DNA from: Chryseobacterium shigense
GTDB lineage: Bacteria; Bacteroidota; Bacteroidia; Flavobacteriales; Weeksellaceae
Assembly (NCBI RefSeq): GCF_014207845.1
Contig: NZ_JACHLC010000002.1
Span: 310,001-374,000, forward strand
DNA: 64,000 nucleotides
Direction: 5' to 3'
The translations under genes and the position numbers were made by a program. Shown here piece after piece: positions 48,227-57,865 of the stretch. A model generated the notes under the pieces. That model had not been told where the DNA came from and did no database searches. It saw nothing but the letters and a program-made list of their open reading frames with translations. The stretch's first letter is position 1; the number at the start of each line of letters is the position of its first letter.

Positions 48227-48880
48227 ATGGTCCGATTAGACGAAAACGAGATTTCATTCCCTGATCCTGAGCTTTATGACGGGCATGATGGGTTAGTTGC
48301 TTTTGGAGGCGACCTGTCCATAGAGCGTATCTGGTTTGCCTATCAGCTGGGAATTTTTCCGTGGTACAATCCCGGAGAGGAGATATTATGGTGGTGCCCC
48401 GATCCAAGATTTGTGCTGTTTCCTGATGAAATTAAAGTTTCAAAATCGATGCGGAAAGTACTGGACAGAGAGGTTTTTACTTTTTCGGAGAACAGAAATT
48501 TCAGAGAGGTTATTCTAAACTGCCAGCAAGCGAGCAGAAAGGGACAGACGGGAACATGGCTTTCTGATGAACTGATGGAATCTTTTATCAAACTTCATGA
48601 ATATGGTCTTGCCAAAAGCATTGAAGTATGGCAGGATGGGGAATTGGCAGGTGGTTTTTACGGTCTCCAGATCGGGAGTGTCTTCTGCGGGGAAAGTATG
48701 TTTGCCAAAGTAAGCAATGCCTCTAAAGCCGGCTTTATCCATTTTGTTGAAAGCAATAAGGAAACTATAGATCTTATTGACTGTCAGTCTCATACCGAAC
48801 ATTTAGAAAGCCTGGGTGCAAGAATGATTCCTAAAAAAGAATTTTTAAAAATTTTACACAAAAACAATGAACGCAAATAA
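48227..48880 (+). CDS. aat: Leucyl/phenylalanyl-tRNA-protein transferase
   Basis: Aat attaches Leu or Phe to N-terminal Arg/Lys of proteins, marking them for the N-end rule (ClpAP) pathway. The 217-residue protein has the usual motifs: FPDPELYDGHDGLVAFGGDLS at the start (blocks FPDPEL and GLVAFGGDLS), GIFPWYNPGEEILWWCPDPRFVL (blocks GIFPWY and WWCPDPRFV), EVWQDGELAGGFYGLQIGSVFCGESMF (blocks AGGFYG and FCGESMF), and DCQSHTEHLESLGARMIPK. The stop overlaps the EamA gene by 14 nt. Confidence 0.95.
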   Translation: MVRLDENEISFPDPELYDGHDGLVAFGGDLSIERIWFAYQLGIFPWYNPGEEILWWCPDPRFVLFPDEIKVSKSMRKVLDREVFTFSENRNFREVILNCQQASRKGQTGTWLSDELMESFIKLHEYGLAKSIEVWQDGELAGGFYGLQIGSVFCGESMFAKVSNASKAGFIHFVESNKETIDLIDCQSHTEHLESLGARMIPKKEFLKILHKNNERK

Positions 48881-49757
48881 GGAAAAATGGATTCTTCTGA
48901 TTGTATTAACTATCATCTGGGGATCTTCTTTTATCTTGATTAAAAAATCCCTTGAGCATTTCAGTCCTTACCAGGTTGGCGCTCTGAGAGTCCTGATCGC
49001 TGGAATTATTTTAATGCCAATTGCAATTTCAAAATATAAATTGTTCCCCAAGAAGCATTTAAAGTGGCTTATCCTGGCTGCAATTACCGGAAATTTCATT
49101 CCAATGTTCCTGTTTCCTATCGCAGAAACGGAAGTGAGCAGCAGTATTGCGGGCATTATCAATTCTATGATGCCGATTTTCGTGATTATTGTGGGTGCAC
49201 TGGTCTGGAAGTTTGAAACGACAAAGAAACAGATCGTGGGAACCTTAATAAGCTTTACAGGAGTATGTTTACTGGCTTTCGGCGGTGACGGAGAGGGAGG
49301 AAAATTTAAACTGATCCCGATATTATTGCTGTTACTGGCAACGTTATGTTACGCAATGAGCACCACAACGGTAAAATCTAAGCTTATGGAGGTTTCTTCT
49401 ACGGTTTTATCGGCGTTTGTTTTCTCATTCGTCCTGTTTTTTCCGTCTCTTATTGCTTTAACATTCACAGGATTCTTTTCAACATTCAGTTTTAACGAAG
49501 ATAATATGATGGGGCTGATGTTTGTAAGCCTGTTATCTATTTTTGGAACAGGGCTGGCTATGACCCTGAATTACAGGCTGCTGAAAGTATCAACACCATT
49601 ATTTGCCTCAACGGTAACATTACTGATGCCGATTGTTGCTATTATCTGGGGCTTTTTAGACGGTGAAAAACTGAGTATCTTACAGTTTATAGGAGCTGGG
49701 GTTATCATTGGAGGGCTGATCTTTTTGAGAACTAAACCTAACGTTATAAAGAAATAA
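48867..49757 (+). CDS. EamA/DMT family transporter
   Basis: The 296-residue membrane protein has ten predicted helices in two EamA repeats, with WGSSFILIKKSLEHFSPYQVGALR in the first and an equivalent PLFASTVTLLMPIVAIIWGFLDGE in the second (blocks WGSSFILIK and PIVAIIWG). It belongs to the drug/metabolite transporter superfamily; the cargo is not predictable. It overlaps aat by 14 nt and ends at a strong terminator, so aat and this gene form a two-gene operon. Confidence 0.92.
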   Translation: MNANKEKWILLIVLTIIWGSSFILIKKSLEHFSPYQVGALRVLIAGIILMPIAISKYKLFPKKHLKWLILAAITGNFIPMFLFPIAETEVSSSIAGIINSMMPIFVIIVGALVWKFETTKKQIVGTLISFTGVCLLAFGGDGEGGKFKLIPILLLLLATLCYAMSTTTVKSKLMEVSSTVLSAFVFSFVLFFPSLIALTFTGFFSTFSFNEDNMMGLMFVSLLSIFGTGLAMTLNYRLLKVSTPLFASTVTLLMPIVAIIWGFLDGEKLSILQFIGAGVIIGGLIFLRTKPNVIKK

Positions 49758-49780
49758 ATACAGTATTTAATTGATATAAA

Positions 49781-49813
49781 AAAAATCCTGCAGCAGTGCA
49801 GGATTTTTTATTT
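49781..49813 (+). terminator. Terminator after the EamA gene
   Basis: AAAAATCCTGCA (49781-49792) / TGCAGGATTTTT (49797-49808), a perfect 12-bp stem with a GCAG loop and a T-run. Confidence 0.92.
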
Positions 49814-49931
49814 GGTATCGCTGATTTTTAAACCATTAAGAATTTTAAGCTATGAAGAAGGGTTAAGGCAAATCTTTTGATTTTTAAGACTTTAATCAAC
49901 TCCTGTCATCAGGCTTACTTCTTTCAGCTTA

Positions 49932-51314
49932 CTAAGAATTCTTCTTTTTTACTTTAGCTTTGACTTTCTTTACCTCATCTTTGATGAAAGGATATTTTTT
50001 CTGCATATCCGTAGCAAGAGATGAATCAATGCTTAAAGCTTTCTGAAGAGACTCTGAGCCTTTTTCTGTATTTCTGAGGTTGAAATAACAGTTGCTGAGC
50101 TGATAATAAAGCTCCGCTCTGTCGTGCACCTTTATGGCTTTGCCCAAAATAGTTACTGCGTCTTCATATTCTCCAAGAAGCATCAATACTTCTGAATAGG
50201 CATACCAGTTGTAGAATCTTGAAGGTTCTGCATCTACCAGCTTTTTAAGGCAGGCAAGGCTTTCTTCAAATTTTCCGGAATCAATGAACAGAAATGCCAG
50301 TCTTTTCTGATAATCAAGGTTACTGTCATTGAGCATGGTTGCTTCTTTTGCAAAATGCAGGGCTTCTTTCATACCGCCCATTTCTTCATACAGATAAGAC
50401 TGTTCCATCATTGCAAGGTAAAACTGCGGGTCTTCCCTTAATGATTTCTGAAAGGCATTAAGTGCCATTATGGACTGTTTCTGTGCTTTATAGCACAATC
50501 CTATCTTATAAAATGTAAATGCTTTGGTATATTCAAGCTCAAGCATTTCCTCGTAAACCTCCACTGCTTTCTGATATTGCCCTAAAGCTTCATAACAGGC
50601 TGCTTTGTTGGCATATACTCCTACAGAACCTGAATTGATGGCCAGCAGGTAATCATATCCTTTCATGGCTTCTTCATAATTCTTTCTGTTGAAGTAAAAC
50701 TGCCCGTATTCAAACCAGGCGGTTTCAGAATAGGCAAATTCATCTAAATATTCATTAAGAAAGGCAATAGCCTCCTCGCTCTTGTTCAGATCGCTGAAAC
50801 AGATCATACAGTTTTCAAGTGAATACTCGTCCATAGGATCTTCTTTCAATGCTTTTCTGTAGTGTTTAAGAGCGTTAAAGGGATCTCCCAAGTTTACATA
50901 TTCGTCCGCAATAAAGTTATGAAGGAAGTTTTCTTCTTCTTTCAGTTCTAATGCTTTTTTGCAGATGTCAATGGCTTTTCTGGGGTTTCCCAGGTTCGAA
51001 TAATACTTCGCATAGCAGACCATAAAGTCTGTATTTTCCATAGATGAACCTTTCAGTTCGTCAATAAGTTCTTTCGCGGTATTATAATCTTCCCATTCCA
51101 GAAGGATTTCAAGTCTTTTGATCTTGATATCCAATGAATTGGGATGAAGCTTAAGGCCATAGTTAACAGCATTGTCTGCGTAGTTAAAATCTCCCAGCTC
51201 CAGATAATAAACAATAATGTCTTCCAACTCTTCGGTATCGAAGTAGAATTCATCATTATTTTCCATCATTTCCTCGAACTTTTTTACAAGTTCATTTCCA
51301 AAATACTCTTCCAA
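49932..51314 (-). CDS. TPR repeat protein
   Basis: The 460-residue protein is made of about ten to eleven tetratricopeptide repeats. Typical units are AVNYGLKLHPNSLDIKIKR, ALKHYRKALKEDPMDEYSL and AVEVYEEMLELEYTKAFTF, each with the W/A-x-x-L-G ... Y ... A ... A ... P pattern. The N-terminus is acidic (EMMENNDEFYFDTEELED) and the C-terminus basic (KKVKAKVKKKNS). No signal peptide is present, so it is a cytoplasmic scaffold of unknown partners. It is a single-gene unit before glmM. Confidence 0.9.
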   Translation of the reverse strand: MEEYFGNELVKKFEEMMENNDEFYFDTEELEDIIVYYLELGDFNYADNAVNYGLKLHPNSLDIKIKRLEILLEWEDYNTAKELIDELKGSSMENTDFMVCYAKYYSNLGNPRKAIDICKKALELKEEENFLHNFIADEYVNLGDPFNALKHYRKALKEDPMDEYSLENCMICFSDLNKSEEAIAFLNEYLDEFAYSETAWFEYGQFYFNRKNYEEAMKGYDYLLAINSGSVGVYANKAACYEALGQYQKAVEVYEEMLELEYTKAFTFYKIGLCYKAQKQSIMALNAFQKSLREDPQFYLAMMEQSYLYEEMGGMKEALHFAKEATMLNDSNLDYQKRLAFLFIDSGKFEESLACLKKLVDAEPSRFYNWYAYSEVLMLLGEYEDAVTILGKAIKVHDRAELYYQLSNCYFNLRNTEKGSESLQKALSIDSSLATDMQKKYPFIKDEVKKVKAKVKKKNS

Positions 51315-51559
51315 TAGTGTCTTCTCCGTCGGCCCGATGTCTGAATATACTTACAAACCCCGGCAAACTTTTTAATTAATAATAACTTCTGAAACTGAAA
51401 TTCAAATGTTTATGCAAAGTTGCAACTTTTTTTTGAATTAATTTTTCATAAATTTCTATCTTAAAGATAGGAAAAAAAGAAAACAGATAAAAGGATTGTG
51501 GATAAAAAAACCAAATTGTGGTTAAATATTTATACTGGGTCTTTTCACTCTTTTCCTGC

Positions 51560-51591
51560 AAAAAAAGAACGGAGCATTTCTGTTCCGTTCC
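51560..51591 (-). terminator. Terminator of glmM
   Basis: GAACGGA (51567-51573) / TCCGTTC (51584-51590) with a 10-nt loop, followed on the minus strand by TTTTTT. It lies 9 nt downstream of the glmM stop codon. Confidence 0.8.
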
Positions 51592-51598
51592 TGTTTAT

Positions 51599-52981
51599 TT
51601 AAATTAGTGTCTTAATCTTGGCTATGATATCATCTCCGAGCTTATCTGCTTCTTCCTGTGAGTGAGCTTCCGTATAAATCCTGATGATTGGTTCCGTATT
51701 GGATTTTCTCAGGTGAACCCAGTTCTTTTCAAAATCAATCTTAACGCCATCCACGGTAGAAACTTCTTCATTCTCGTATTCTTTTTCCATTTTGGCTAAA
51801 ATATCATCTACATTGATCTCCGGGGTAAGCTCTATTTTTTTCTTACCCATGAAGTATTCCGGATATCCGGCTCTCAGTTCGGAAACGGTTTTGTTTTCTT
51901 TTGCAAGATGGGTAAGGAATAATGCGGCACCCACTAAAGAATCTCTTCCGTAATGAAGATCAGGATAGATGATTCCTCCGTTTCCTTCTCCCCCGATTAC
52001 TGCATTTTTCTCTTTCATCAGGTTTACTACATTCACTTCTCCTACGGCACTTGCAAAATATTCTGAATTGTGGCTTCCTGCAACATCCCTTAAAGCACGG
52101 CTTGAAGAAAGATTGGAGATAGCAGCTCCTTTTTTATGCTTTAATAAGTAATCTGCTACGGCTACCAAAGTATATTCTTCTCCAAACATCTCTCCTTTTT
52201 CATCAATTAAGGCTAATCTGTCTACATCCGGATCTACAACGATTCCTAAATCTGCATTTTCTTTTTTAACCAGTTCGCAGATATCTCCCAAATGCTCTTT
52301 CAGCGGTTCGGGATTATGTGGAAAATGTCCGTTTGGTTCGCAATATAGTTTAATGGTTTCGCAACCTAATTTATCAAGAAGCATTGGAATGGCGATTCCT
52401 CCTGTAGAGTTGACAGCGTCCAGAACTATTCTGAATTTTTTAGCTTTAATAGCTTCAACATCTACCATTGGTAAATCAAGGATCTGCTGGATATGAATAT
52501 CGAATGCATCTTCTCTTTTTTCATATTTTCCAAGATCATCTACTTCTGCGTAGTTGAAGTCTTCATTTTCTGCTAGCGCCAATACTTCGGCTCCGTTTTC
52601 TCCGCTTATGAATTCTCCTTTTCCGTTTAATAGCTTAAGGGCATTCCATTGTTTCGGGTTATGGGAAGCGGTAAGGATAATTCCTCCGTCTGCTTTCAGT
52701 TCAGGAACCATTATTTCTACTGTTGGTGTTGTAGAAAGTCCAAGATCCACTACATTTATTCCTAATCCCTGCAGGGTTGCTGTTACCAGTGAAGAAACCA
52801 TTTCTCCGGAAATTCTGGCATCTCTTCCTATAACCAGGGTTAAATTCTTTTTATTTTGTGTATTCTGAAGCCAGGTTCCGAATGCAGAAGCAAATTTCAC
52901 TACATCCAGAGGCGTCAGGTTATCGTTCACTTTTCCGCCGATCGTTCCTCTGATTCCTGAAATAGATTTTATTAATGACAT
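51599..52981 (-). CDS. glmM: Phosphoglucosamine mutase-type phosphohexomutase
   Basis: The 460-residue protein is an alpha-D-phosphohexomutase of the GlmM type, giving glucosamine-1-phosphate for UDP-GlcNAc and so for cell-wall and LPS synthesis. The catalytic Ser106 lies in LTASHNPKQWN. The metal loop is DPDVDRLALID. The sugar loop GEGNGGIIY and the phosphate-binding RKSNTEPIIRIY at the C-terminus are present. GEGNGG fits the GlmM/ManB groups in Bacteroidota, where specificity can be mixed, so a phosphomannomutase role is not fully excluded. It starts MSLIKSISGIRGTIGG, the family standard. Confidence 0.88.
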   Translation of the reverse strand: MSLIKSISGIRGTIGGKVNDNLTPLDVVKFASAFGTWLQNTQNKKNLTLVIGRDARISGEMVSSLVTATLQGLGINVVDLGLSTTPTVEIMVPELKADGGIILTASHNPKQWNALKLLNGKGEFISGENGAEVLALAENEDFNYAEVDDLGKYEKREDAFDIHIQQILDLPMVDVEAIKAKKFRIVLDAVNSTGGIAIPMLLDKLGCETIKLYCEPNGHFPHNPEPLKEHLGDICELVKKENADLGIVVDPDVDRLALIDEKGEMFGEEYTLVAVADYLLKHKKGAAISNLSSSRALRDVAGSHNSEYFASAVGEVNVVNLMKEKNAVIGGEGNGGIIYPDLHYGRDSLVGAALFLTHLAKENKTVSELRAGYPEYFMGKKKIELTPEINVDDILAKMEKEYENEEVSTVDGVKIDFEKNWVHLRKSNTEPIIRIYTEAHSQEEADKLGDDIIAKIKTLI

Positions 52982-53043
52982 TCCTTTTTTGTTGTTTTAA
53001 TTGGTTGTATTTTGGAGCAAAGATACTTAAAAGACCCAATAAG

Positions 53044-54072
53044 TTATAAGATGGGAATTTTTTTCTGTACCCTGTCGTAATTTCTTTTGATCACCTTTGG
53101 TGGCGGAAAGCGGTAACCTATGTAAAGAAGTCCGTATATATTATTATTCTGAACATTCTGGTTATCTTTTTCATTGTAGGCATATGCTGTGACATTGAAT
53201 TTGCCCCCGAACAGAAAATGGTCTGTGTTATATCCTATATGAAGTCCTGCAGCAAACTTAAGGGTTAAATACTGTGTGTTCTGCTTGTTGGCTTTTGCTC
53301 CGTTATCAAGGATGTCCCAGCTGCTGGAAAACATTCCGCCCAGTCCTAAAGAAATATTGGGAGCAATATTTACTTTTTTTCCGGCTCCCGGAACCCAATT
53401 ATAGAAGTAGCCCATACTTGCTCCGAAACTGTATTGGTTTTCTTTACTTTTCTTACCTTCTATAATATCCCTGAATACGGAAAGGTCATAATCTACAACA
53501 GGAACCCAGCTTCCGCGGCTTTCTTTCTGCCATTCGCCCTGGGTATAAATGCTTTTCAGGGAAAAGTTATCTTTCAGGACGTAGGCTGTAGATCCTCCAA
53601 AGCTTTGAACTCTCAGATCGGGAAACTGAAGATATGGATCCTTTCCTTCCCTCCAATCCGGGAAAAAGTCGCTCATATTTTCCATGTAAAAACCTTTTAC
53701 GTTTTTGTAATAAACAGTCTGTATGAATTTTTTCGGGAAAAACCTGAATCTCAGGTCTGCGTAAGAGCTGCTGCCTTTAAGTTCATCATCATTATTCCCG
53801 GGAAGAAAGCCTGGTGTAAATGAAATGGTTGCACTTATAATCCTGTAATCTATAGAAAAAGAAGCTCTTGTTTTATTATTGATACTAAAGATGGTTTCTA
53901 TGGGCTTATCCTCCGGTCCTTCTGTAAAAATATAGTTTTCAATATTGGTATCAAGGTTTACGCGGACCATTACCTGATCTGCATAGGACTTGATTTTGGC
54001 GGTATCGGTTTGTGCCTTCAGCAGAGAAGCTACAAGAGAACACAAAAATACAATGGCTGATTTCAGTCTCAA
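53044..54072 (-). CDS. DUF4421 family outer membrane-type protein
   Basis: The 342-residue protein has a signal peptide (SAIVFLCSLVASLLKAQ). Its body is rich in beta strands with aromatic ends, consistent with an outer membrane beta-barrel. Blocks are KIKSYADQVMVRVNLDTN, FSIDYRIISATISFTPGF and SLGLGGMFSSSWD, ending with YIGYRFPPPKV. I assign DUF4421 from these N-terminal features ('S-Y-x-D-x-h-h-h-R' and 'DYR/G'). Function unknown. It lies downstream of the feo genes on the same strand, with 67 nt between. Confidence 0.7.
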   Translation of the reverse strand: MRLKSAIVFLCSLVASLLKAQTDTAKIKSYADQVMVRVNLDTNIENYIFTEGPEDKPIETIFSINNKTRASFSIDYRIISATISFTPGFLPGNNDDELKGSSSYADLRFRFFPKKFIQTVYYKNVKGFYMENMSDFFPDWREGKDPYLQFPDLRVQSFGGSTAYVLKDNFSLKSIYTQGEWQKESRGSWVPVVDYDLSVFRDIIEGKKSKENQYSFGASMGYFYNWVPGAGKKVNIAPNISLGLGGMFSSSWDILDNGAKANKQNTQYLTLKFAAGLHIGYNTDHFLFGGKFNVTAYAYNEKDNQNVQNNNIYGLLYIGYRFPPPKVIKRNYDRVQKKIPIL

Positions 54073-54139
54073 ATCGAAATGGTTTTAGTTTCAGGAATGA
54101 AATTACTACAATTTTTTCAATTATGAGCCTGAGGCAGGA

Positions 54140-54292
54140 TTATGAGCAACCGCAGTCCTTATCGCAGCTGGTTCTTTTGGAACTGAACTTTTTCGGTGCA
54201 AAGTTTTTCCTGAGCACTTTAAATAAGGAGTAGCAGGCAAATACAACGATCAGTACAATGATTACGTACTGAAAAATCAATGAGGTATCCAT
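54140..54292 (-). CDS. FeoB-associated Cys-rich membrane protein
   Basis: The 50-residue product has one hydrophobic helix (SLIFQYVIIVLIVVFACYSL), a basic stretch and a Cys-rich tail (KRTSCDKDCGCS). Such small proteins (FeoB_associated family) commonly follow feoB and are thought to help ferrous iron uptake or sensing. The start codon overlaps the feoB stop (TAATG). The longer frame upstream of this ATG runs inside feoB and is not considered coding. Confidence 0.85.
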   Translation of the reverse strand: MDTSLIFQYVIIVLIVVFACYSLFKVLRKNFAPKKFSSKRTSCDKDCGCS

Positions 54293-56325
54293 TATTTTAA
54301 AATCTGATATGCTATCAACGACACAAAATATGCCAAACCGGTCATCATCACTACCTGAAAGCCAGTCCATTTCCAGCTTTTGGTTTCTCTGTAGACTACT
54401 GCAAGTGTGGAAACACACTGCATTGCAAATGCGTAAAACAAGAGTACGGAAATTCCTGTTGCGAAGCTGAAAACTTTTTCACCGTTTGGCTTCACATCTC
54501 TTCTCATTTTATCTATTACTTTTACTTCGGGAGCATCGTCTTCCAGACTGTAGAGGGTAGACATGGTTCCTACGAAAACTTCTCTTGCCACAAAACTTGT
54601 CAGGATTCCCACTCCCATTTTCCAGTCGTAGCCAAGCGGTGCAATAAGAGGTTCTATTCCCTTACCCATTTTAGCAAGGTAAGAATGGTCCAGGTGAACG
54701 TCTGCGGCTACAAACTCGTCCGCTTTCTGTTTTGGTCCGAAATAACTCAAAAACCAAACGATAATACTTACAATAAAAATGATTTTTCCTGCTCCGGTAA
54801 CGAAGTCCCAGACTTTTCCCAAAACCATTTTAAAATCGTATCCGAAAAGTGGCTTTTTATAGGTTGGAAGATCCATTACAAGGTAAGTCTTGTCTTTATT
54901 TTTGATAAACCTTCTGAGAACGGCTGCTGAAAACAGGGCTACAAGGAAGCCCAGAAGATACATTCCCATCAGCACGAGGGCTTTATATTTAATTCCGAGG
55001 AATGATCCGTCTGAAATGATAAGCCCGATAATGATACTATACACCGGAAGCCTTGCAGAACAGGTCATGAAAGGGGTAACCAGGATAGTCAGCAGTCTTT
55101 CTTTTACATTCTCAATGTTTCTCGTGGAGATTACCGCAGGAATAGCGCAGGCTGTTCCTGATACCAGCGGGACGATACTCTTTCCGTTGAGTCCGAAAGG
55201 GCGCAATAACCTGTCCATCAGGAATACAACTCTCGCCATGTATCCTGAGTCCTCCAATAAATATAGGAAATATAATAAAATACCGATCTGAGGGGCAAAT
55301 ACTACAATTCCTCCGATTCCCGGGATAATCCCGCTTGAAATCAGTGAATTGACGGGACCTTCCGGCAAATGTTCTCCTGCAAAAGCAGCTAACCATGAAA
55401 AGGAATCATCGATCCAGTTCATTGGATATTCTGCAAGGAAGAAAACGCTTTGAAAGATAATCAGAAGGATTAACAGAAAAACGACATAACCCCAGAATTT
55501 GTGGACGAGTACTTTATCTAACTTTTCTGTCAGAAGCTCTTTGAACTGGGCTTTTTTAGAAATTACATCTGCTAATATTTTATCTACATTCTGATATCTT
55601 CTTACGGTTTCCTGCACCTGAAGTCTTTTCGGAACCAGGCTTTTGGAATCCGGTTCGTTCAGCAGGTCTTTTATGGACTCTATTCTTCCCGGGTCAGAAC
55701 CTAAAGAAAGGCTCATCCAGGCTTTATATTCGTTATCAAGCCCTTTATGGGCCGTTATTTTCTGAATAAAATCTTTATGCTCGTTCGGTGTTTCAAAGGA
55801 GATTTTGTCTGCTTTTTTAAACCCGTTATTTAATACGGCTTCTTTTATTTCATCAATTCCAATGTGTTCTTTGGCATTGGTCTGAATAATTTTAATGCCT
55901 AAAGCATCGGAAAATTTCTGAATATCAATAGTGATTCCTCTTCTTTTTGCCTGATCCATCTGGTTAACCACCAAAATCATAGGAATACCCAGATCCTGTA
56001 TCTGCTGGAAAAGAAGCAATCCCCTTTTTAAGCTTAGCGCCTCAAGGATATAGATAACTCCTTCATAATTTTTCTGTTCATCAATAAGAAACTTGGAAAA
56101 AATAGCTTCATCTTCAGAGCTTGGATAAACGCTGTACGAACCGGGAAGATCAATTACCTCAACTTCCTCGTTTTTATAGGTATAATTTCCGGAATGACTA
56201 GCGACAGTAACACCTGCGTAGTTTCCGGTCTTCTGTTTCTTATTGCACAGTGCATTGAAAACAGTAGACTTTCCTACGTTAGGGTTCCCGACTAAAAGGA
56301 CCTGTTTTTTCTTATTTTCCTGCAT
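54292..56325 (-). CDS. feoB: Ferrous iron transporter FeoB
   Basis: FeoB imports Fe2+ across the inner membrane. The 677-residue protein has the N-terminal G domain with G1 GNPNVGKST, G2-region ATVAS-like NYAGVTV, G3 DLPGSYS and G4 NQMDQAKRRG. After a helical GDI-like region come about ten transmembrane segments with two Gate domains (SGTACAIPAVISTRN and the second half). The Cys in the first Gate block is the conserved one. feoA overlaps by one nucleotide. Confidence 0.95.
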   Translation of the reverse strand: MQENKKKQVLLVGNPNVGKSTVFNALCNKKQKTGNYAGVTVASHSGNYTYKNEEVEVIDLPGSYSVYPSSEDEAIFSKFLIDEQKNYEGVIYILEALSLKRGLLLFQQIQDLGIPMILVVNQMDQAKRRGITIDIQKFSDALGIKIIQTNAKEHIGIDEIKEAVLNNGFKKADKISFETPNEHKDFIQKITAHKGLDNEYKAWMSLSLGSDPGRIESIKDLLNEPDSKSLVPKRLQVQETVRRYQNVDKILADVISKKAQFKELLTEKLDKVLVHKFWGYVVFLLILLIIFQSVFFLAEYPMNWIDDSFSWLAAFAGEHLPEGPVNSLISSGIIPGIGGIVVFAPQIGILLYFLYLLEDSGYMARVVFLMDRLLRPFGLNGKSIVPLVSGTACAIPAVISTRNIENVKERLLTILVTPFMTCSARLPVYSIIIGLIISDGSFLGIKYKALVLMGMYLLGFLVALFSAAVLRRFIKNKDKTYLVMDLPTYKKPLFGYDFKMVLGKVWDFVTGAGKIIFIVSIIVWFLSYFGPKQKADEFVAADVHLDHSYLAKMGKGIEPLIAPLGYDWKMGVGILTSFVAREVFVGTMSTLYSLEDDAPEVKVIDKMRRDVKPNGEKVFSFATGISVLLFYAFAMQCVSTLAVVYRETKSWKWTGFQVVMMTGLAYFVSLIAYQILK

Positions 56326-56579
56326 TAATTCAATTCTTCAACAATGATATAATCTCCTTCTTCTTCACGAAGAGCAATACGGCTTTTTTCTTCTCCAAAT
56401 TCTACATACATGGGACCATTGAACGGGGCCTGGTACAATATCCTGAAAACGGTTTCCGGCAAAAGCCCCATTTCTATGATTTTGTTGGGCATTTTCAGGT
56501 GATCATTATCATAACCTAAAATCTTCCCCATTTTATTTTTAGGGAACCCGCTTAATTTATGCAAGTTAATCTCTTTCAA
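56325..56579 (-). CDS. feoA: Ferrous iron transport protein FeoA
   Basis: The 84-residue protein is an SH3-like FeoA domain. Blocks are GYDNDHLKMPNKIIEMGLLPETV (typical M-G-h-x-x-G/E position), a beta-rich middle (PFNGPMYVEFGEEKSRIALREEE) and DYIIVEEL at the end. FeoA is the small partner of FeoB. The stop codon overlaps the feoB start. A minus-strand -7 element TATATTTG lies 20 nt upstream. Confidence 0.92.
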   Translation of the reverse strand: MKEINLHKLSGFPKNKMGKILGYDNDHLKMPNKIIEMGLLPETVFRILYQAPFNGPMYVEFGEEKSRIALREEEGDYIIVEELN

Positions 56580-56599
56580 AGCCTGGTTTTTTGTAAGGG

Positions 56600-56607
56600 C
56601 AAATATA
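56600..56607 (-). promoter_or_regulatory. -7 promoter element for feoAB
   Basis: TATATTTG on the minus strand matches TAnnTTTG, 20 nt upstream of the feoA start. No clear Fur box was recognised near it. Confidence 0.5.
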
Positions 56608-56710
56608 CGCTATTTAAATTTAATCTAAATAAAGAGGCATAAAAGAAATCAACCCAAACACATTGCTGTATCCGGGTTGATTTTAAAAATATAATTAGTT
56701 GATATGAATG

Positions 56711-57628
56711 TTATTTTTTCTTCTTGTCCTGATCTGATGATGATATTTCTATCGGGTTATCATTGGCACTGTAGAAGTCTTTATACTGTTTTTCCTGTTT
56801 TTTTACCATATCACCAACTGTTCCATCCATTCCGGGAACTGTTTTAGACAGCATCTCCTGTGTCATCATAGGTCTGATGGATGCAAAAGGGTCTTTTTTG
56901 AAATCGTTGAATGTTTTTTCAAATTTCTCTCTCGTCAGTTCATTCACTTTCCCGCCTTTTGCCTGCATCAGGTTTTCAATATAAGAATATTCTGTATAAT
57001 CTTTTACTTTTTTGTTTCCTTGTAAAACCCATGAGTAATTTTTCTGATCATCTTCAATTTTAACGATCAAACCGGGAAGTCCGAAGAATTTGTAAGGCCC
57101 ATCCTGAAACGGTAAGTCTGTGCTGAACCATGCTGTCCATTTTCTTCCTCCAAATTCAGTGGTGGCTTTTTGAGCATTATACTCGCCTATTTTCTGTTTG
57201 TCATTAAGGATATTCCAGTTGAATTTTATGTCTTCGCTGTATCCTATGTTGCTTGGCGTAAATCCGTTGGCAATCTTATCTACATACTGAACTTTCATGC
57301 TTGGGTAGGACTTGTATACTCTGGCTGAAATTTTCGGACTTTTCAGGGTTTTTGAAAGGTCTTTCATCATTCCGGCTTTCTGCATGGCTTCTATTTCAAC
57401 TTTCATAATAGAATCCTGTGCAATTACAGTATAATCCTGGTAAACTGATCTGTTTTTATCTGTAATATCCAGTATGGTCACCACTTTATCCGTCTTGGCA
57501 GAATCTTTCTTCGGCTTAAAAGTAAGCTCATAGAAGAAACGGTTTGCCGACTCTTTTGATTCTTTGGAATCCTGTGCCGATGCAAAAGCAAAAAGTGCAA
57601 TAAAGAATACAGAAAATAGATTTTTCAT
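56711..57628 (-). CDS. GLPGLI family protein
   Basis: The 305-residue protein has a signal peptide (LFSVFFIALFAFASAQ). The name-giving motif is in FFGLPGLIVKIED, in the second half. Preceding blocks include RFFYELTFKPKK and WTAWFSTDLPFQDGPYKF, with the strand that leads to the GLPGLI motif. These secreted proteins are known only from Bacteroidota, often near TonB-dependent receptors. Here a large receptor-like gene lies 0.8 kb away on the same strand, separated by the DinB-like gene. Function is unknown. Confidence 0.9.
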   Translation of the reverse strand: MKNLFSVFFIALFAFASAQDSKESKESANRFFYELTFKPKKDSAKTDKVVTILDITDKNRSVYQDYTVIAQDSIMKVEIEAMQKAGMMKDLSKTLKSPKISARVYKSYPSMKVQYVDKIANGFTPSNIGYSEDIKFNWNILNDKQKIGEYNAQKATTEFGGRKWTAWFSTDLPFQDGPYKFFGLPGLIVKIEDDQKNYSWVLQGNKKVKDYTEYSYIENLMQAKGGKVNELTREKFEKTFNDFKKDPFASIRPMMTQEMLSKTVPGMDGTVGDMVKKQEKQYKDFYSANDNPIEISSSDQDKKKK

Positions 57629-57865
57629 TGTAATACATGTTTACTAATTAGTTATCGGTTCCTGAAATATGTTACAGTTTTTTTTCAACATTTCATCCGA
57701 GATATTATATAACACTGATGTTCAACAACATATATTACATCCCATATCATCCGGTATATTTCTCCAAACTGAATTATTATGTTAAGTTTTCAGATAAATT
57801 ATGATTTCTTTAAAACATTTTCCTTCCCAAAAGCTATACCTTTAAGTACTAAAAAACAACATATT